Origin: Marasmius tenuissimus
Taxonomy: Eukaryota; Basidiomycota; Agaricomycetes; Agaricales; Marasmiaceae
Direction: 5' to 3'
Length of the DNA: 64,000 nucleotides
NCBI GenBank assembly: GCA_029532415.1
Contig: JAQOTA010000036.1
Location: forward strand, 124,001 to 188,000
Shown here: positions 11,613 through 22,354 of the stretch, piece by piece
Position numbering within the stretch: the first letter of the stretch is position 1
Layout of the letters: the number at the start of each line of letters is the position of its first letter
Notes under the pieces: generated by a model
Seen by the model: only the letters and a program-made list of their open reading frames with translations
Databases searched by the model: none
What the model was told of the DNA's origin: nothing
Translations under genes and position numbers: made by a program

Positions 11613-12505
11613 CTAGTGCCTATATGGGTGGCAATCTCCTACATGGCTATGTCATGCAGGGAGAACAACCACTTTGTATTATTTATTGATTGCATTGCTG
11701 CAGCAAAGCAGGCAATTGATCTGTCGATACACTCAGGACAGAGTCACTCTCTGGCTGTGTGCAGGGCGCTATCTGATTGGTTTGCAGGAGGAGATGACTG
11801 CAAGGTGACTTTCATCCGAGGTACCCTCAAAAGCGAAATGGAGCATACACCAGCTCGCTCATGAGTTTGTCAGAGGAATACCCCCCATTGGTGTGGGGGC
11901 AGTGTCTCAGACATCATTGGATAGGCTCCAGCAGGAAGGCACCAAAGCAGGGCAAGACACGTGGGTATCACGGTTTCAGGACCCATCATATAGAGGCAGG
12001 CACTTTTACAAGCTACAGGATCTTAAAGATCACCCTCTACAACCATCGTACCTCAAGGGAGGAACATGGTTAAGGCTGGCCGCAGGGTCGCTATCATTGA
12101 CAACCAGAATGACTCAGTGTATTCTGGGGCATGCACCAATTGGAGAGTACTACCAGTGGTTTAATATTCAGGCAGATGTAGCCTGCTCGTGCAGTGTGGA
12201 ACCTGGGACAGGGCACACGTACTCTACCGATGCTCAGAATTAGAGCACAGAAATTCGCTTAACCGCCTTCTGGGCCTAACAGTTTATTTGAAGGCAAACC
12301 CTGGGTGGGAGGATATAGCCTTGTCTACCACATAGTGGGGGGAAACACTGTGGACACCTTCTGAGGCACAGTTCCTTGAGGGGCACACCTCCTTCCTAGT
12401 GGGGGATTTAGTTATTTGGACTGTGTCGGTACACCAGTATATAAGACTATATAAGAGTATGATTCAAAAAAAAAGAAGATCAAAAAAAAAAAGAAAAAAA
12501 GAGCA
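11613..12505 (+). mobile_element. LINE 3' fragment with RNase H region (plus orientation)
   Basis: The plus strand matches the C-terminal part of LINE-A ORF2: AISYMAMSC, FIDCIAAAKQAIDLSIHSGQ, HAPIGEYYQ and the terminal cysteine knuckle region, then the 3' UTR and an A-rich tail (~12465-12500). Frames are broken and several CpG sites are changed to TpG or CpA. With the preceding fragment it forms a head-to-head pair carrying tails on both outer ends. Confidence 0.8.
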
Positions 12506-13560
12506 AAGCCAAGGTTTGCATTTTGTTATCACAAGATATATCTCTTGGTTACAATGTTGTGTTCAATTGGACTAGGACAGTGAATGGGAATTTTTATTCA
12601 AGTCCTCGTCATGTTTCACTAAGCCAGTTCCATCACCAGCGGACTTTGAACAAACCAGATATCGCAGTCTGGCAGCAGAATGCAATTTTTGAACAGGTCC
12701 ACTTGATATGGAGGCTGACAACATTTTGGAATTCCTTTCTCCACTCCTTCCCAACCTCATCAGCCACCTTTGCTCTCTGAGACCTGTTTCCAACAATGAC
12801 TTCATGGAAAAATTGGATCCTGAGCACATGTGCTTCCTCCTCTGCCAGCACCCAATCATACCCTGTGAACACCACATTTCAAGATTGTCTTCAAATAGGA
12901 GTAAGGGCGAGCGGATTGCAATTCTCAACCACACTCTCTTTCTTTGTGCGTTTCTCAAATCCCATTCATTGAAACAATACACTGACATTGAAACTTGCTT
13001 ATAGTAACAAGGTCCACAATCAGCAAGAGTGTCCTTCAATCTTGGAAGAACCCATTGCGAATTCCCTTCCCACCATCTACCCAGCCGCACATCAAAGACA
13101 AGAACAATGATAAAGACCACAATGCCATTGAAGACTTTACATCAGACTCCAGCAAAGCTGAGCAAGCCAATAGCCCTATTGAGGATGATGGGTCTGGATT
13201 GGTGTTGGATATTGCTAATGTTGCTGCAGACATTTAACCCACCAAGCATAAACTTCGGAAGTGATCAAAGCCTGGTAGGTCATCTTATACTATCTATTGT
13301 ATCTGAGACTCATTGATAACATCATCCTGCAACTCCTCAGAGGACAAGTGTTCTGAGCTTGGTGGGGCCAAGGTTGCACAGGCTGGGCCTTTGTTGTGCA
13401 ACCACACCAACACTGAAGTGGAAGACAATGATGTCTCTGCAATGTTTCAATCTATGGTCTCTGTTTCTTTGCAGCAATCTTCACCACTGATTGTTATAAA
13501 TGACCCTCTAGTTGTCTATGATGTCTTTGAGGATCCCCTTCCAGAACTCACATTTTAGGC
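12506..13560 (+). pseudogene. Decayed coding sequence, unrecognised
   Basis: Plus-strand frames at ~12708-13004, 12995-13237 and 13313-13558 have protein-like composition, for example NILEFLSPLLPNLISHLCSL and VINDPLVVYDVFEDPLPEL. They are separated by stops and are not joined by clear introns. No domain was recognised. Minus-strand frames are also partly open, so strand assignment is weak. Low CpG content suggests an old, methylated relic. Confidence 0.25.
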
Positions 13561-14261
13561 AACTCTCAGTTCTCAGTTATTTCTTGATGATCATGCACAA
13601 ACACAACACTTGTTACTTACCATTTACGCTCTTTTTCACCCAATGGTCATACTATGATGTGGCTATTGCTTGCTAGCCTGATCCAGCATATCTACATGTA
13701 CTTTTTATTGTTGCTTCCTCCTCCTCCTCCTATGCCCATTACTTCCTCCACCACCACTATTGTACATCCTGCTAGATCATATCATTCAATCACCAGTCCA
13801 TCTCAAATTTTGAATGATGTTGCAGCTTGCAACTGGTGCTTTAGAAACTGTTGAAGTGCAGCTGACTGTGAGAATTTTGAGAATTTTTGGTGCCCATAGA
13901 TACTGTGTACAAGTGTTGCTGCAGGTTGGCCAGTATTGCTCAGAAGTATATAAAAATCTGCATGAGCACTCTTATGCACCCTCTCTAGATATCCTGATAT
14001 GTAGTTTAATATAGAAAACCATGAAAGTGTGGAAAATATGTGTGGGAATAGTCGAAACAGTCTAAGCACCCATGTGAAATTTCTGCCGGGACCTGACTGT
14101 GCATGTAGGGGATAAATTTGGTTTCTGTGCAGAAACCTCAGGTGGGCACAGGGCAGTCACACTGTGGGGGGGAGCTCAAAAAGGTAAGGCGGGGGTCATT
14201 TTATTTTTGTCCAACTTTAACACTCATACATTTGGACACCCATAGTAGAGGGATCCAGGTT
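13561..14261. other. No recognisable feature
   Basis: AT-rich, CpG-poor DNA with short runs such as a CTC/CCT microsatellite near 13719. I see no supported gene or repeat boundary here. Confidence 0.5.
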
Positions 14262-14690
14262 GTAGCTTGGGTGATTCAGTGTCATGGGGGGGAAGCATTT
14301 TGTTGTCCTGCAGCACAGGTGTTTGGTGTCAGGGGCTAGCAACTGAGGAAGATCTGCAGCCACCCATAGGTTGGGCACACCATAGGGCAGGGACATTTGT
14401 TAGATATCTGTCCCAGACATTGGATACAGATCCCTCTCTGGCATTGGCCTCAAAGAGAGGATCATTGGATTTGAGTGGTGGATAAGGAGTGCTTGTGCAG
14501 GTTGGGGGTGAGATCATGCCCTGCCCTGCCTCTCGTGGCTACCAGGCAGTGACATACAGTTATTCAGGTTTTGTTGGTGCTTTCTGATAGTTCAGAATCA
14601 ATCTGTGTAGTGTAAAATATTTTTCAGGTTGCAAATGCTAGTGATACCAACAAGTAAATGTTGGAAGCACCTGAGAAAGAAGCCGTACCC
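14262..14690 (-). mobile_element. LINE 5' end fragment (5' UTR and start of ORF1)
   Basis: Matches LINE-A 9470-9850, covering the 5' UTR and the first ~80 codons of ORF1 (e.g. RDRYLTNVPA becomes WDRYLTNVPA). Most differences are CG in LINE-A against TG or CA here. Similarity ends near 14690, which together with 9850 sets the probable 5' end of the LINE family. Confidence 0.75.
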
Positions 14691-15560
14691 ATATGATGGT
14701 ATGACATGATCCAAGTTGTCCAAATGCTTCTCTATTGCCACAAAACCTGACAAGTGTCACCAGAAACAGCTGAACCTCACCACTGTCACTACAAAAATAC
14801 AGAAACATTATAAAAAAACCCAGACTATTTTTGTCCCTCAAATCATGCTATCTCAGCCAACACCAACAAAAGCCAGGTATGAACAAAGAAGATTCCAACA
14901 TATATTTGCTTTAGGGAATGTTTAACAGGAAGACCTTTATTAAGATTGGGAGGTTAACAAATGATGATCAGTGTTTGGAGCAGCACAGTTCATTCAGACT
15001 CCTCCTCACTCTTTCCCTTATGCTTTGATAGGCGGAACATTGCATAATGAGTGGTTTGAATTCAATGGGATGACCTTGGAAAAAGCTTTGGATATTAGCA
15101 TTTGGACTAAATAAAGTGTTAGAAAACTCTGGATTCTCACCTTCTCCCGTATCTGACACAGGCATAGGATACAAAAAAATTAAATAAAAACAAAACAACA
15201 CAGCAATCTATTGAGCCAGTATAGTTAAATGCACAGTGAGATGAAACTAAAACCTGTGTTTTGCACAATCTCTGACTTTTGTTCTTACAATTCAGGAGGT
15301 TTGTTTTTTCATCAGTATCACTATTCAATTCATTGCCTATATTGCCTGCTTGGTATGTACCACTATCCTGGACTGACCCTTTTACTCAACATTGTACACA
15401 GATGTGTCACATGCTTTCTCCCACTAAGCAGTGGTCCGAGAAGGACCCCTTGTGCCAGAGATGCCTCTGCTAGACTTGTGTGACTTGTAGCACCTCCAGA
15501 AGAGTTGCCCTTACAGGGGCTACCATGGGTGGTCTAGAACTCCTTAAAAAGCACCACCTC
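14691..15560. other. No confident feature; short match to a copia solo LTR
   Basis: AT-rich sequence without a supported gene. About 40 bp near 15215-15255 ('gagccagtatagttaaa...') resemble the left end of the solo LTR at 45710, so a degraded LTR may be present. The match is too short to call. Confidence 0.3.
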
Positions 15561-16565
15561 ACGTCTGGATTGAAGCTAAATATGCTGAGGTACATGAACA
15601 TTGTTCTGGTACAAGGCCCATTGCTCCCAGCTTAATTAAGAGTTTTAAGTTTTAACATCATCAAGAACTACATGTATCTTGATGTACTGCTTGAGGAGTT
15701 GAAAGATTGCTTTGACATTCTGTTTATTCAAGAACTGCCCTGACGACTCATAAGACACACACCATCAGCTAGAGACCCAGAAGAGAAATTTGTGGGCACT
15801 CTAAACCACCCATCTTGGATAATCATGATCTGCCCACAGAAAGATGAGGGAGTTTGTCTGAGAGTAGCAACATATGTCTCCTCTAAGAGACTGGCTGCCC
15901 TTAGGCCTGCAATGCGCCAGGATGTCATTCACCACTGGTCTCTGTTTTACAGGGGCAAGACTGAATGTTTGGCCAATGTCTATTTGGACACCGCCATCCG
16001 TCTTCTGCAAAATAAGGCAGATAGTATACCCTCACTTGCATTGATGGTGGGTGACTTTAACTGCCATGCCCTGGAGTGGGATCCTGGAGTATCACAACGG
16101 TGAGGCATGGTAGCAGCTCTGTTGGAAATAACAGGAGAACTTGGAGTGGCAGGGGCTGGGTATATCAATTTGGGTCTGGCCTTCATATCATAGATGCAAG
16201 GTCTCAGGGAATCAGTACCGGACTTGGTATTCGTCAAGTCTACACTCTCATTGGCAACTTTGGGATTTTGGCCACAAGGCAGACAATGCTACAGGGACCA
16301 TTGAATCATATTCCAGTCTCTGTTGTAGTAGATAGGGGAGAAGTCCCAAAAATACAACCTAGGGTCTTTGAGATGTCTCAGCTATGGCAGCTGAAATAGC
16401 TTCAGTGTTCTTAAAAGCATGGGACCTACATTCAAAGGCCTCATATGTGACAAAATTTTCAAAGCCTTGGTGGTCTGAAGAGTGCTCTGATGCACTCCAG
16501 GCTTACAGGGATGAAAGGTCTCAGGATAACTCGGCTAAATTCAGGAGGGCAGTTCGGGCCTCTAA
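15561..16565 (+). pseudogene. Decayed LINE fragment: end of ORF1 and endonuclease part of ORF2
   Basis: Plus-strand copy of the ORF1/ORF2 junction and the endonuclease domain (PKDEGVCLRVATYVS, GDFNCHALEWDPGVSQR, later WWSEECSDALQAYRDERSQ). Compared with LINE-A it has many CG-to-TG/CA changes and several deletions. At ~16565 it fuses, with short microhomology (aaacag), to the giant LTR, so this junction is a recombination or repair joint rather than a clean insertion. Confidence 0.8.
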
Positions 16566-16966
16566 ACAGATAATAAATGACTGGGTAATACAAGTACTAG
16601 AGCGAGTCTCAAGCAGCTAGTAAAAGGTTCAGATCCTAGCATAAGGAGAGAATAGCACCTCAGAGGTGCCTCTCCTTATCTCTGAAAGTTGTAGGAGTCG
16701 TATAACTGAAGAGACTATCACTTTGGAGGCATGACTAGGATCTGTAGTCATATCAAGGGAATATCTCCAGTGGCTTGGAGGCATCGTACTCAGGATTAGA
16801 ATAATAAATCAGACTTGACAAGGACCCATACTATTAGAGCTAGACAGGGGAAGTCACTGCAGAAGCATGGATGGTCGGAAAGCAAGACTAAGTCAAGCCT
16901 CAGAAGCTTGGTATAAGGTCAAGGCCTCACTTCGGAGGCATGATTGATTCAAGTATACTAAGTATA

Positions 16967-17694
16967 CTACGGGTTGCGCCAGTCATCCATATTGGCTGGA
17001 GCTACCTCATCCCAACCAAAGTAATTATCTACATCGGAGTCTTCAGGATAATAAGAATCAATGAAGGTTTCATGATCTAGATAATCAGTATAGAATGGAT
17101 CACATAAGATAGGATTATAGAAACAGAAGGATTGAGAAAGCCAATGACCCATGACAGGGGAGTACTTGAAGAACGAGAGCTTGGTATAGTCAAGCTTTGG
17201 AGGCACTGGACACTCAGCACAACTGATGATGGTGTCAATCCAAGCGCTGATGGCACTGGGAGTACATGCAGTTTTGAAGTTGAGGAAACCAACTCGAGCA
17301 ATGGATTCAGCAACCATGTCCAACCTGGCATCATGAGGAATGAAGTGGTGGAAGGTGTCCTCGCAGAGATAGATTTCGTCCTGGATTGTGTCATAATGAA
17401 TCACGTAGCCCCAGTAGATGGATCTGTGGGGACTGAGGAAGAATTGCAGGAAGATGATTCCGAGGATAGCTTCTCGTTCTGCATCGAGTGGAATGGGTAG
17501 GATTATGCCACGCTCTTTGATCTTATCGGAGTAGTCTTCTGGATACCACAAGAGCTTATACAACTCTGAAGAGGAAGTTGGAAAGCCACCTTGGAACCTA
17601 GAAAATAGAAAGACTTACTATAGAGCAAGTTGCAGAAATGATCTTTGATGTTATGCAAGCATGCCATAGCGCACTCAGGGGGAAAAGTAAGCAA
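16967..17694 (-). CDS. Conserved hypothetical protein encoded antisense inside the giant LTR
   Basis: Unknown function. The main exon, from ~17595 to 16967, contains ELYKLLWYPEDYSDKIK, IILPIPLDAEREAILGI, CEDTFHHFIPHDA, CAECPVPPKLDYTKL and an acidic end with DVDNYFGWDE. The C-terminus is rich in Tyr, Phe and Asp. An upstream exon around 17694-17618 (LHNIKDHFCNLLY) is joined by a ~20-nt interval with splice-like ends that I cannot fix precisely. A second copy exists at 56700-63507, there split by copia-E. Between copies the differences are mostly conservative, suggesting past selection on the protein. No membrane segments or known motif seen. Confidence 0.45.
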
Positions 17695-18517
17695 GGTATT
17701 GGGACGACCTAGTACTTGCTTTTACTGACCTCTGGACTTGACACCGAAGTGGAAATTTTACTTCAGAAACTAGGAAATTAGTGCTTCAGAGGCATGGATC
17801 TGAACCAGACACTGGGTGCTAAACAATGATCAAGAAGTGATTGGAGGTGTTGCACCTTCAACATACCTCCCTTGTACTTGTACATTGAGATATTGACAGT
17901 AATAAGGGTATAGTTGGCACTAGTAGAAAATACAGAGCTCAGCAGTACTAGAGGGCAAGGGACTAGGAAAGAAAGGAATGGTGTACCAAGGAATCAAGAA
18001 GGAGTTCTGGCTGAACAGTTGAATCATTACCCGGTATCCAAGATACAAATATTGGAAATAGTGGGGCTTCTGTATGAATGGCAAAGCTTCAGAACTATCC
18101 ACAATAAGAAGGGATGTTGACCTGGCTATGAATGGCTGGGTAGCTCAATGAGTATAGGCATCTAGTAACACTTTGGAGGCAAGTACTTTGCTTCGGATGA
18201 AGGGAGTATACACTCTGGAAGCAGACAGAACAGGATGACCTATGACAATTGAAGAGTCTAGAAATGGAGAATCAATGCTGTGGAGGCAGATAGGCAGAAC
18301 GGAACCATTGATAGGAGAGACCCGGAAGAAAAGAATGTTAGAGAATGTTCGAGGCTGATGATACTTCCGAAGCAAATTATTGGTTTTGACTTTGGGGTTC
18401 AAAAGCGTAGATTAAACACAAAACTCTCCAAGTATATTCCAAAGTAGGTAGTTTATGCCTCCGAGGCATGGTTTATTCGATATTTGTACAATTCGGTAGA
18501 ATTAGAGCCTCCTAGGG

Positions 18518-18525
18518 TATATAAG
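18518..18525 (+). promoter_or_regulatory. TATA box of giant LTR
   Basis: TATATAAG within GGGTATATAAGCAGTGG, conserved in the copies near 25755 and (reverse strand) 55865. It points toward the 3' end of the LTR, as expected for the LTR promoter, ~680 nt before the end at 19202. Position only; no transcription data. Confidence 0.5.
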
Positions 18526-19202
18526 CAGTGGGGTTTTCATCAAGAATCCCCAAGCAATCCGTACGATTAGTATTCAGAGGATACGAAGCTATTCCACTTG
18601 TTGGGTAGTCAGTTGACTCGGGAGCGCTTCTGGAGAGACATTAGAACAGAATAGAACTTTGTTTGCCCAAACCTAGAAAATCCATTGAACACTTGCTTGA
18701 CCTTGACTTTGCATTGTTTGTCTGTGACACTGACTTGACTGGCTGAGCTATTGTTGAACTTCCAAAGCTAATTGAGCTGAGGATATTGTTCGCCGTTGAC
18801 AGTTGGTCTTTGGTCATTGACAGACTTGATTGGAGTCTTATTGCCATTGTTTGATTTGATTGTCTTGTTGCCCCTCGCTGTTCGAGTGGTTCTGAAGCTA
18901 GTTGAAGCCTAAGAACGCGCTTCCGAAGCACCAAACAAACTCTACACTCCCCGAATCAACCTATAAACCTCTCTTCCGAACCCCACTTTTGACCTCCGAA
19001 CTGGTTTCAGAGGCAAAGCTACCCTAGTTGGATAGTTTCTTGAGTCAGATTTCCTTCAGCCTACTATTGCAGTCTGGCTAAGAGCAGAACCTACGATCAA
19101 CGCTGATCCCCAATTCCCGCACCCTTCAGCTACACTCTTGAGTGTTGGGAGGATTTGACCTACGAGTTAGATTTTATTATACACCGCGAGTGGCGCTTTA
19201 CA

Positions 19203-19740
19203 CCGTTTGGCCTTCCGGTCGTCAGAATCTCTCTCCAACTCCGACTAGTCCATTCCGGCACGTCAGCTTCCGTCTCTTCCACTCGGACTTCTGTCCGGGC
19301 TGTCATATCCGCACGATCCTAACAGTATTTTAATTCTCGAACCTTGAGTTGAAATTACTGAATGTCCAGACAAGTTAATCCTGAATTCCCTGGACACTTC
19401 AACGAAGATCCACCCAACCAATTCATAGGAAGTATCTCCGCTTCCGAATCCATCTCAACCAACTGTCACAGTCGACGTAAAGAACGACAAGCAGTTTTTG
19501 GCAGCAGCGTCTGTGCTTCCGAATATCAAATCGACGTACAATCAAATCGACGTACAATCAAATCGACGTACAATCAAATCGACGTACAATCAACTCCACG
19601 TATCGGCACACTTAATACCGTCGCACCACTTCCACCTAGTAAGCTCCGATGTCCTACTACAATGGCTTCGAAATACAGGACACTTGAGGACGGCAGAACC
19701 GTCTATGTAGGGGACAAGGTACCCGAAACTCCCAGTCGTC
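19203..19740 (+). pseudogene. gypsy-F fragment: LTR end, self-primer site and Gag N-terminus
   Basis: Holds the last 122 bp of a gypsy LTR (ending TAACA at 19324), the spacer GT, the site ATTTTAATTCT (19327-19337), then Gag from 19362 (MSRQVNPEFPGHF...) to ~19739. It is the same family as gypsy-A and gypsy-G and shares with G the expanded 16-bp repeat. Gag is cut off after VGDKVPETPSR, where the Plavaka-type element begins. The upstream LTR part is replaced by the giant LTR at exactly the junction seen near 55186. Confidence 0.8.
19528..19591 (+). repeat. Tandem repeat, four 16-bp units, in gypsy-F gag
   Basis: The unit AAATCGACGTACAATC occurs four times. gypsy-A has one unit at the matching place. 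Three extra units add 48 bp, so the Gag frame stays open although the unit itself is not a multiple of three. The same four units occur in gypsy-G at 54798-54861. Confidence 0.9.
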
Positions 19741-19968
19741 TTGGAAAATTGCCTGGCGGTCATATTTGGGCATATAAGGCCAAATAAGGGGAGGGCGGCC
19801 CGCCTGACTATATATGGGCTTATCTGAAAAGAGTTTTTGACATATATGGTACCATATATACTGGGCAATCGACCGGTCGGGCCTTACAAGGAACATTTAT
19901 TTGGTTCTTATTTGCCCCCCTTATTTACGGCGGGATCAAAATATTTACCACATCTTTTTATTTGCTGC

Positions 19969-20067
19969 TACCTGGTGGATTCGAACTACTTACCTCACCT
20001 TATGGGGGTGTAACCCTTATAAGGGTCATCCCTGCGGGCGCGTTTTTTTCCACTACGCCACCCTGGC
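19969..20067 (-). repeat. tRNA-like sequence with Pol III A and B boxes (SINE-like)
   Basis: The minus strand has TGGCGTAGTGG (20060-20050), matching the A-box consensus, and AGTTCGAATCC (19987-19977), matching the B box. A stem-like segment with an ACCC/GGGT stem and an extended variable-arm-like region lies between them. The acceptor arm does not pair well, so it is not a convincing functional tRNA gene. A tRNA-derived SINE head or tRNA pseudogene is the best reading. Confidence 0.45.
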
Positions 20068-20221
20068 GTTATGGCTTAAGAAACTCTCTTACCTATAGCC
20101 ACCCAACCATGTAATTTCCGAAAGACTCTGGATACTTCAATGTGAATTTTACTGTTCGCGAACCAAGAAATGTAGGTAACCTACGTACTAAGTATTTAAA
20201 TCAGTCATCTTTATTAACCTC

Positions 20222-22027
20222 TATAATCTGACGAGCGGCACCCCCTCTCTTGTTACCTCTAACACCTTTCCGGCCACCACGTTTATTCTGCTTGGATTCA
20301 GGCTGGTGCTGAGACGAAGCAGAAGTTGTGTTGACTTGTGGTGTTCCCCCCGTGCACGTGTTGTTCGTTGGACCTGAGGTGGTTCCTGAGAGATGGGCGA
20401 CGGCTCTACGACAGGTACCTCTTCTGTTGATGTTGCAGGCTCGGCAAGTGGGTTATGATCAACCTCCTGCCTTTCCTCTGCGTCTAAAATGAGATACAAT
20501 TAGATCCTCAGTCACGGGTTGACAAATTAGGGGGCACAGCTTACTATGAACATCAACTTGGACCTGTTGGCCTCTCCAGCCATCATACCTCAAGGGAGGG
20601 ACATGGTTAAAGTTGGCCGCAGGGTCGCTTTCATTGACAACCAGAATGACCCGGTGCATTCTGGGGCACGCACCGATTGGAGAGTACTACCAGCGGTTTA
20701 ATATTCAGGCAGACCTATCCTGCTTGTGCGGTGTGGAACCTGGTACCAGGGCACACGTACTTCACCGATGCTCAGAACTAGAGTGTGGAAATTCGCTTCA
20801 TTGGCTTCCGGGCCTGATAGCCTATTTGAAGGCAAACCCTCGGGCGTTTGGCTTCCCCTCCCAAGCAGAAGCAGAAGGAGTTGGGTAAGTCATATGGGCT
20901 GATGTGTTGGAATTAGCTCCCTGTAGACTCTCCGGAGGGGTGTGCGGGCTCTTGCTGCCAGGCCTAGGTGGCGGGGGTGAAGGACGTGGGAGCTGGGGGC
21001 ACCAGTGTGTCTCAGCCCATAATGATGCAACCCTATTTACCACATAGTGTTGGTGAAACACTGTGGATACGTTCTGAGGAGCGGTTCTTATCGAGGCGCA
21101 CCTCCTTTCTAGTGGGGGATCTAGTTATTACGCATTTGTGGCATGCTGCATTTGTATATAGCGACCGGACTGTGCTCGTACACCGGTATATAAGAATATG
21201 ATTCAAAAAAAAAAAAAAAATCAACTTGGACCTGTGAAGGTTGCTCGTTGCCCCGGTCTGAGTGCTCCTCGCACGGCCCTAAAGAATGGTTGGTGCTGGA
21301 TTCCAATGGCACCGGGATTTGCGTTGATTTGGGGGGCTGATCGTTGTCAGTTGACCCATCAGACATGTCCGCTAACGCCGCTGAAATCTCGTCATCTGCT
21401 GGACTAGTGCGAGTCACTGATACAACAGAATCGGTACTAGCTTGTGGTTTGGTGCCGAAGAGATAAGAATCCCACAACTGAAGGGTTTTTTTTGTGTGCT
21501 CGTTGTCTATCGTTGAGATGATGAGGTGTTTGTATGCATGGAAGTCTGCCTCGTAGGTGATCCGAGACAATGCACCAGCCTGCCGGAATTCCCTGTCACA
21601 AGAAAAAAGGAATTGCGCCTGGAACTAACCAGTGAGATACATATGGACTCAGCTTACTGAAGCGGAGACTCACAAATATTCAGCAAATGGAGGGGGCCAT
21701 GGTTGGCCAGTCATTGAAAACCGCTTTCCGAGTTGCGTAGCAGTCGTAACCCAAGGGTCCTTCTTGCCTGAAGCTTCGGTGGCAGAGGAGACTGAGTCTG
21801 AAACTGCGGGAGATGCGGCCCGCGATTGAGGAGCAGAGCTCAGCTGAAGGATTTTCAGCCGATCCTGTGTTTCCTGGAGCTGTAATCCTGGAGGGACACA
21901 GGAGTTGACTGGAGGGTCCATCAGCAATCAACCTATTAATGGGGCACCCGGATATGGAACTGGCACTCACTGGTGGTGCCGATGGCGGATTCGATGGAGG
22001 GTTGGTTGGGTTTGGAGTGGCTGACAT
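20222..22027 (-). pseudogene. Accessory gene of the Plavaka-type element, interrupted by LINE-D
   Basis: Starts MSATPNPTNPPS at 22027. Exon 1 ends after ~19 codons. A short intron leads to an exon with LQLQETQDRLKILQL and ATQLGKRFSMTGQPWPPPFA. The next exon holds FRQAGALSRITYEADFHAY, then KHLIISTIDNEHTKKTLQLW, followed by an acidic Ser/Asp-rich region. The last exon (near 20485) ends with a basic Gly/Arg/Lys tail (KRGGRKGVRGNKRGGAA) reached only in another frame, so an indel is present. LINE-D splits the gene at 20568-21219. Small proteins of this type often accompany agaricomycete Plavaka-like transposases; the role is unknown. Confidence 0.6.
20568..21219 (+). mobile_element. LINE-D, 5'-truncated insertion with target-site duplication
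   Basis: Contains the last ~90 codons of LINE ORF2 (RCILGHAPIGEYYQRF, ADLSCLCGVEPGTRAHVL), the 3' UTR and a run of A. It is flanked by the 16-bp direct repeat ATCAACTTGGACCTGT at 20552-20567 and 21220-21235. Truncation, poly(A) and a long duplication are the marks of target-primed reverse transcription. It interrupts the accessory gene of the Plavaka-type element. Confidence 0.92.
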
Positions 22028-22354
22028 TTCCGTGGACGGGGGGATGGGGAATGGTTCTGAGCAGTATGCGATTGTGACTGTCTCGTTATAAACTTCTGGG
22101 ATTGAGACGCACTTTGATCTTGACGTGATAAAACGAACAGACTTACTTTTGTTAGTGACCCAACATCACTCCAATTTTAGCTTTCTTAATAGCCTTGGTC
22201 CACCCAATGTCACACGAGGTTGCCAGAGTGCTTCTTTTCAGTGAGGCTGATTGGCAAAGCACCTTGAGGTTGTGAAGTAGCTCATTGAAATGACTTCACG
22301 ATGAGTATGTTTTAGTCAGAGAAAGAAAGAAGGAATCCTGTGATTCAAAGGTAA

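Larger units (their letters stand above)
16566..19202 (+). repeat. Giant LTR, nearly complete (arm 1)
   Basis: Lacks only the first ~90 bp relative to the complete copy at 55187-63981, of which it is an inverted copy. It ends with ...GGCGCTTTACA at 19202, followed by CCGT and gypsy LTR sequence. The same junction exists in the other arm. Features: an antisense gene (16967-17694 on minus), a TATA box at 18518, and many quasi-palindromes around CTTCGGAGGC or GCCTCCGAGGC. TG...CA ends, a TATA box ~680 nt before the 3' end, and a polypurine tract before another copy (3198-3208) support LTR identity. A DNA transposon with TIRs TGTA(AA)GCGCC is the alternative. Confidence 0.65.

Noticed and set aside
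9851..13560. Possible KDZ-type transposase
   Set aside because: Considered because such genes are common in these fungi, but none of the expected catalytic or cysteine motifs could be read.
19528..19591. Short regular repeats, considered as CRISPR
   Set aside because: Units are contiguous without spacers and lie in gag of a fungal retroelement.
19969..20067. Functional tRNA gene
   Set aside because: A and B boxes are good but the acceptor arm does not pair and the anticodon loop is ambiguous.
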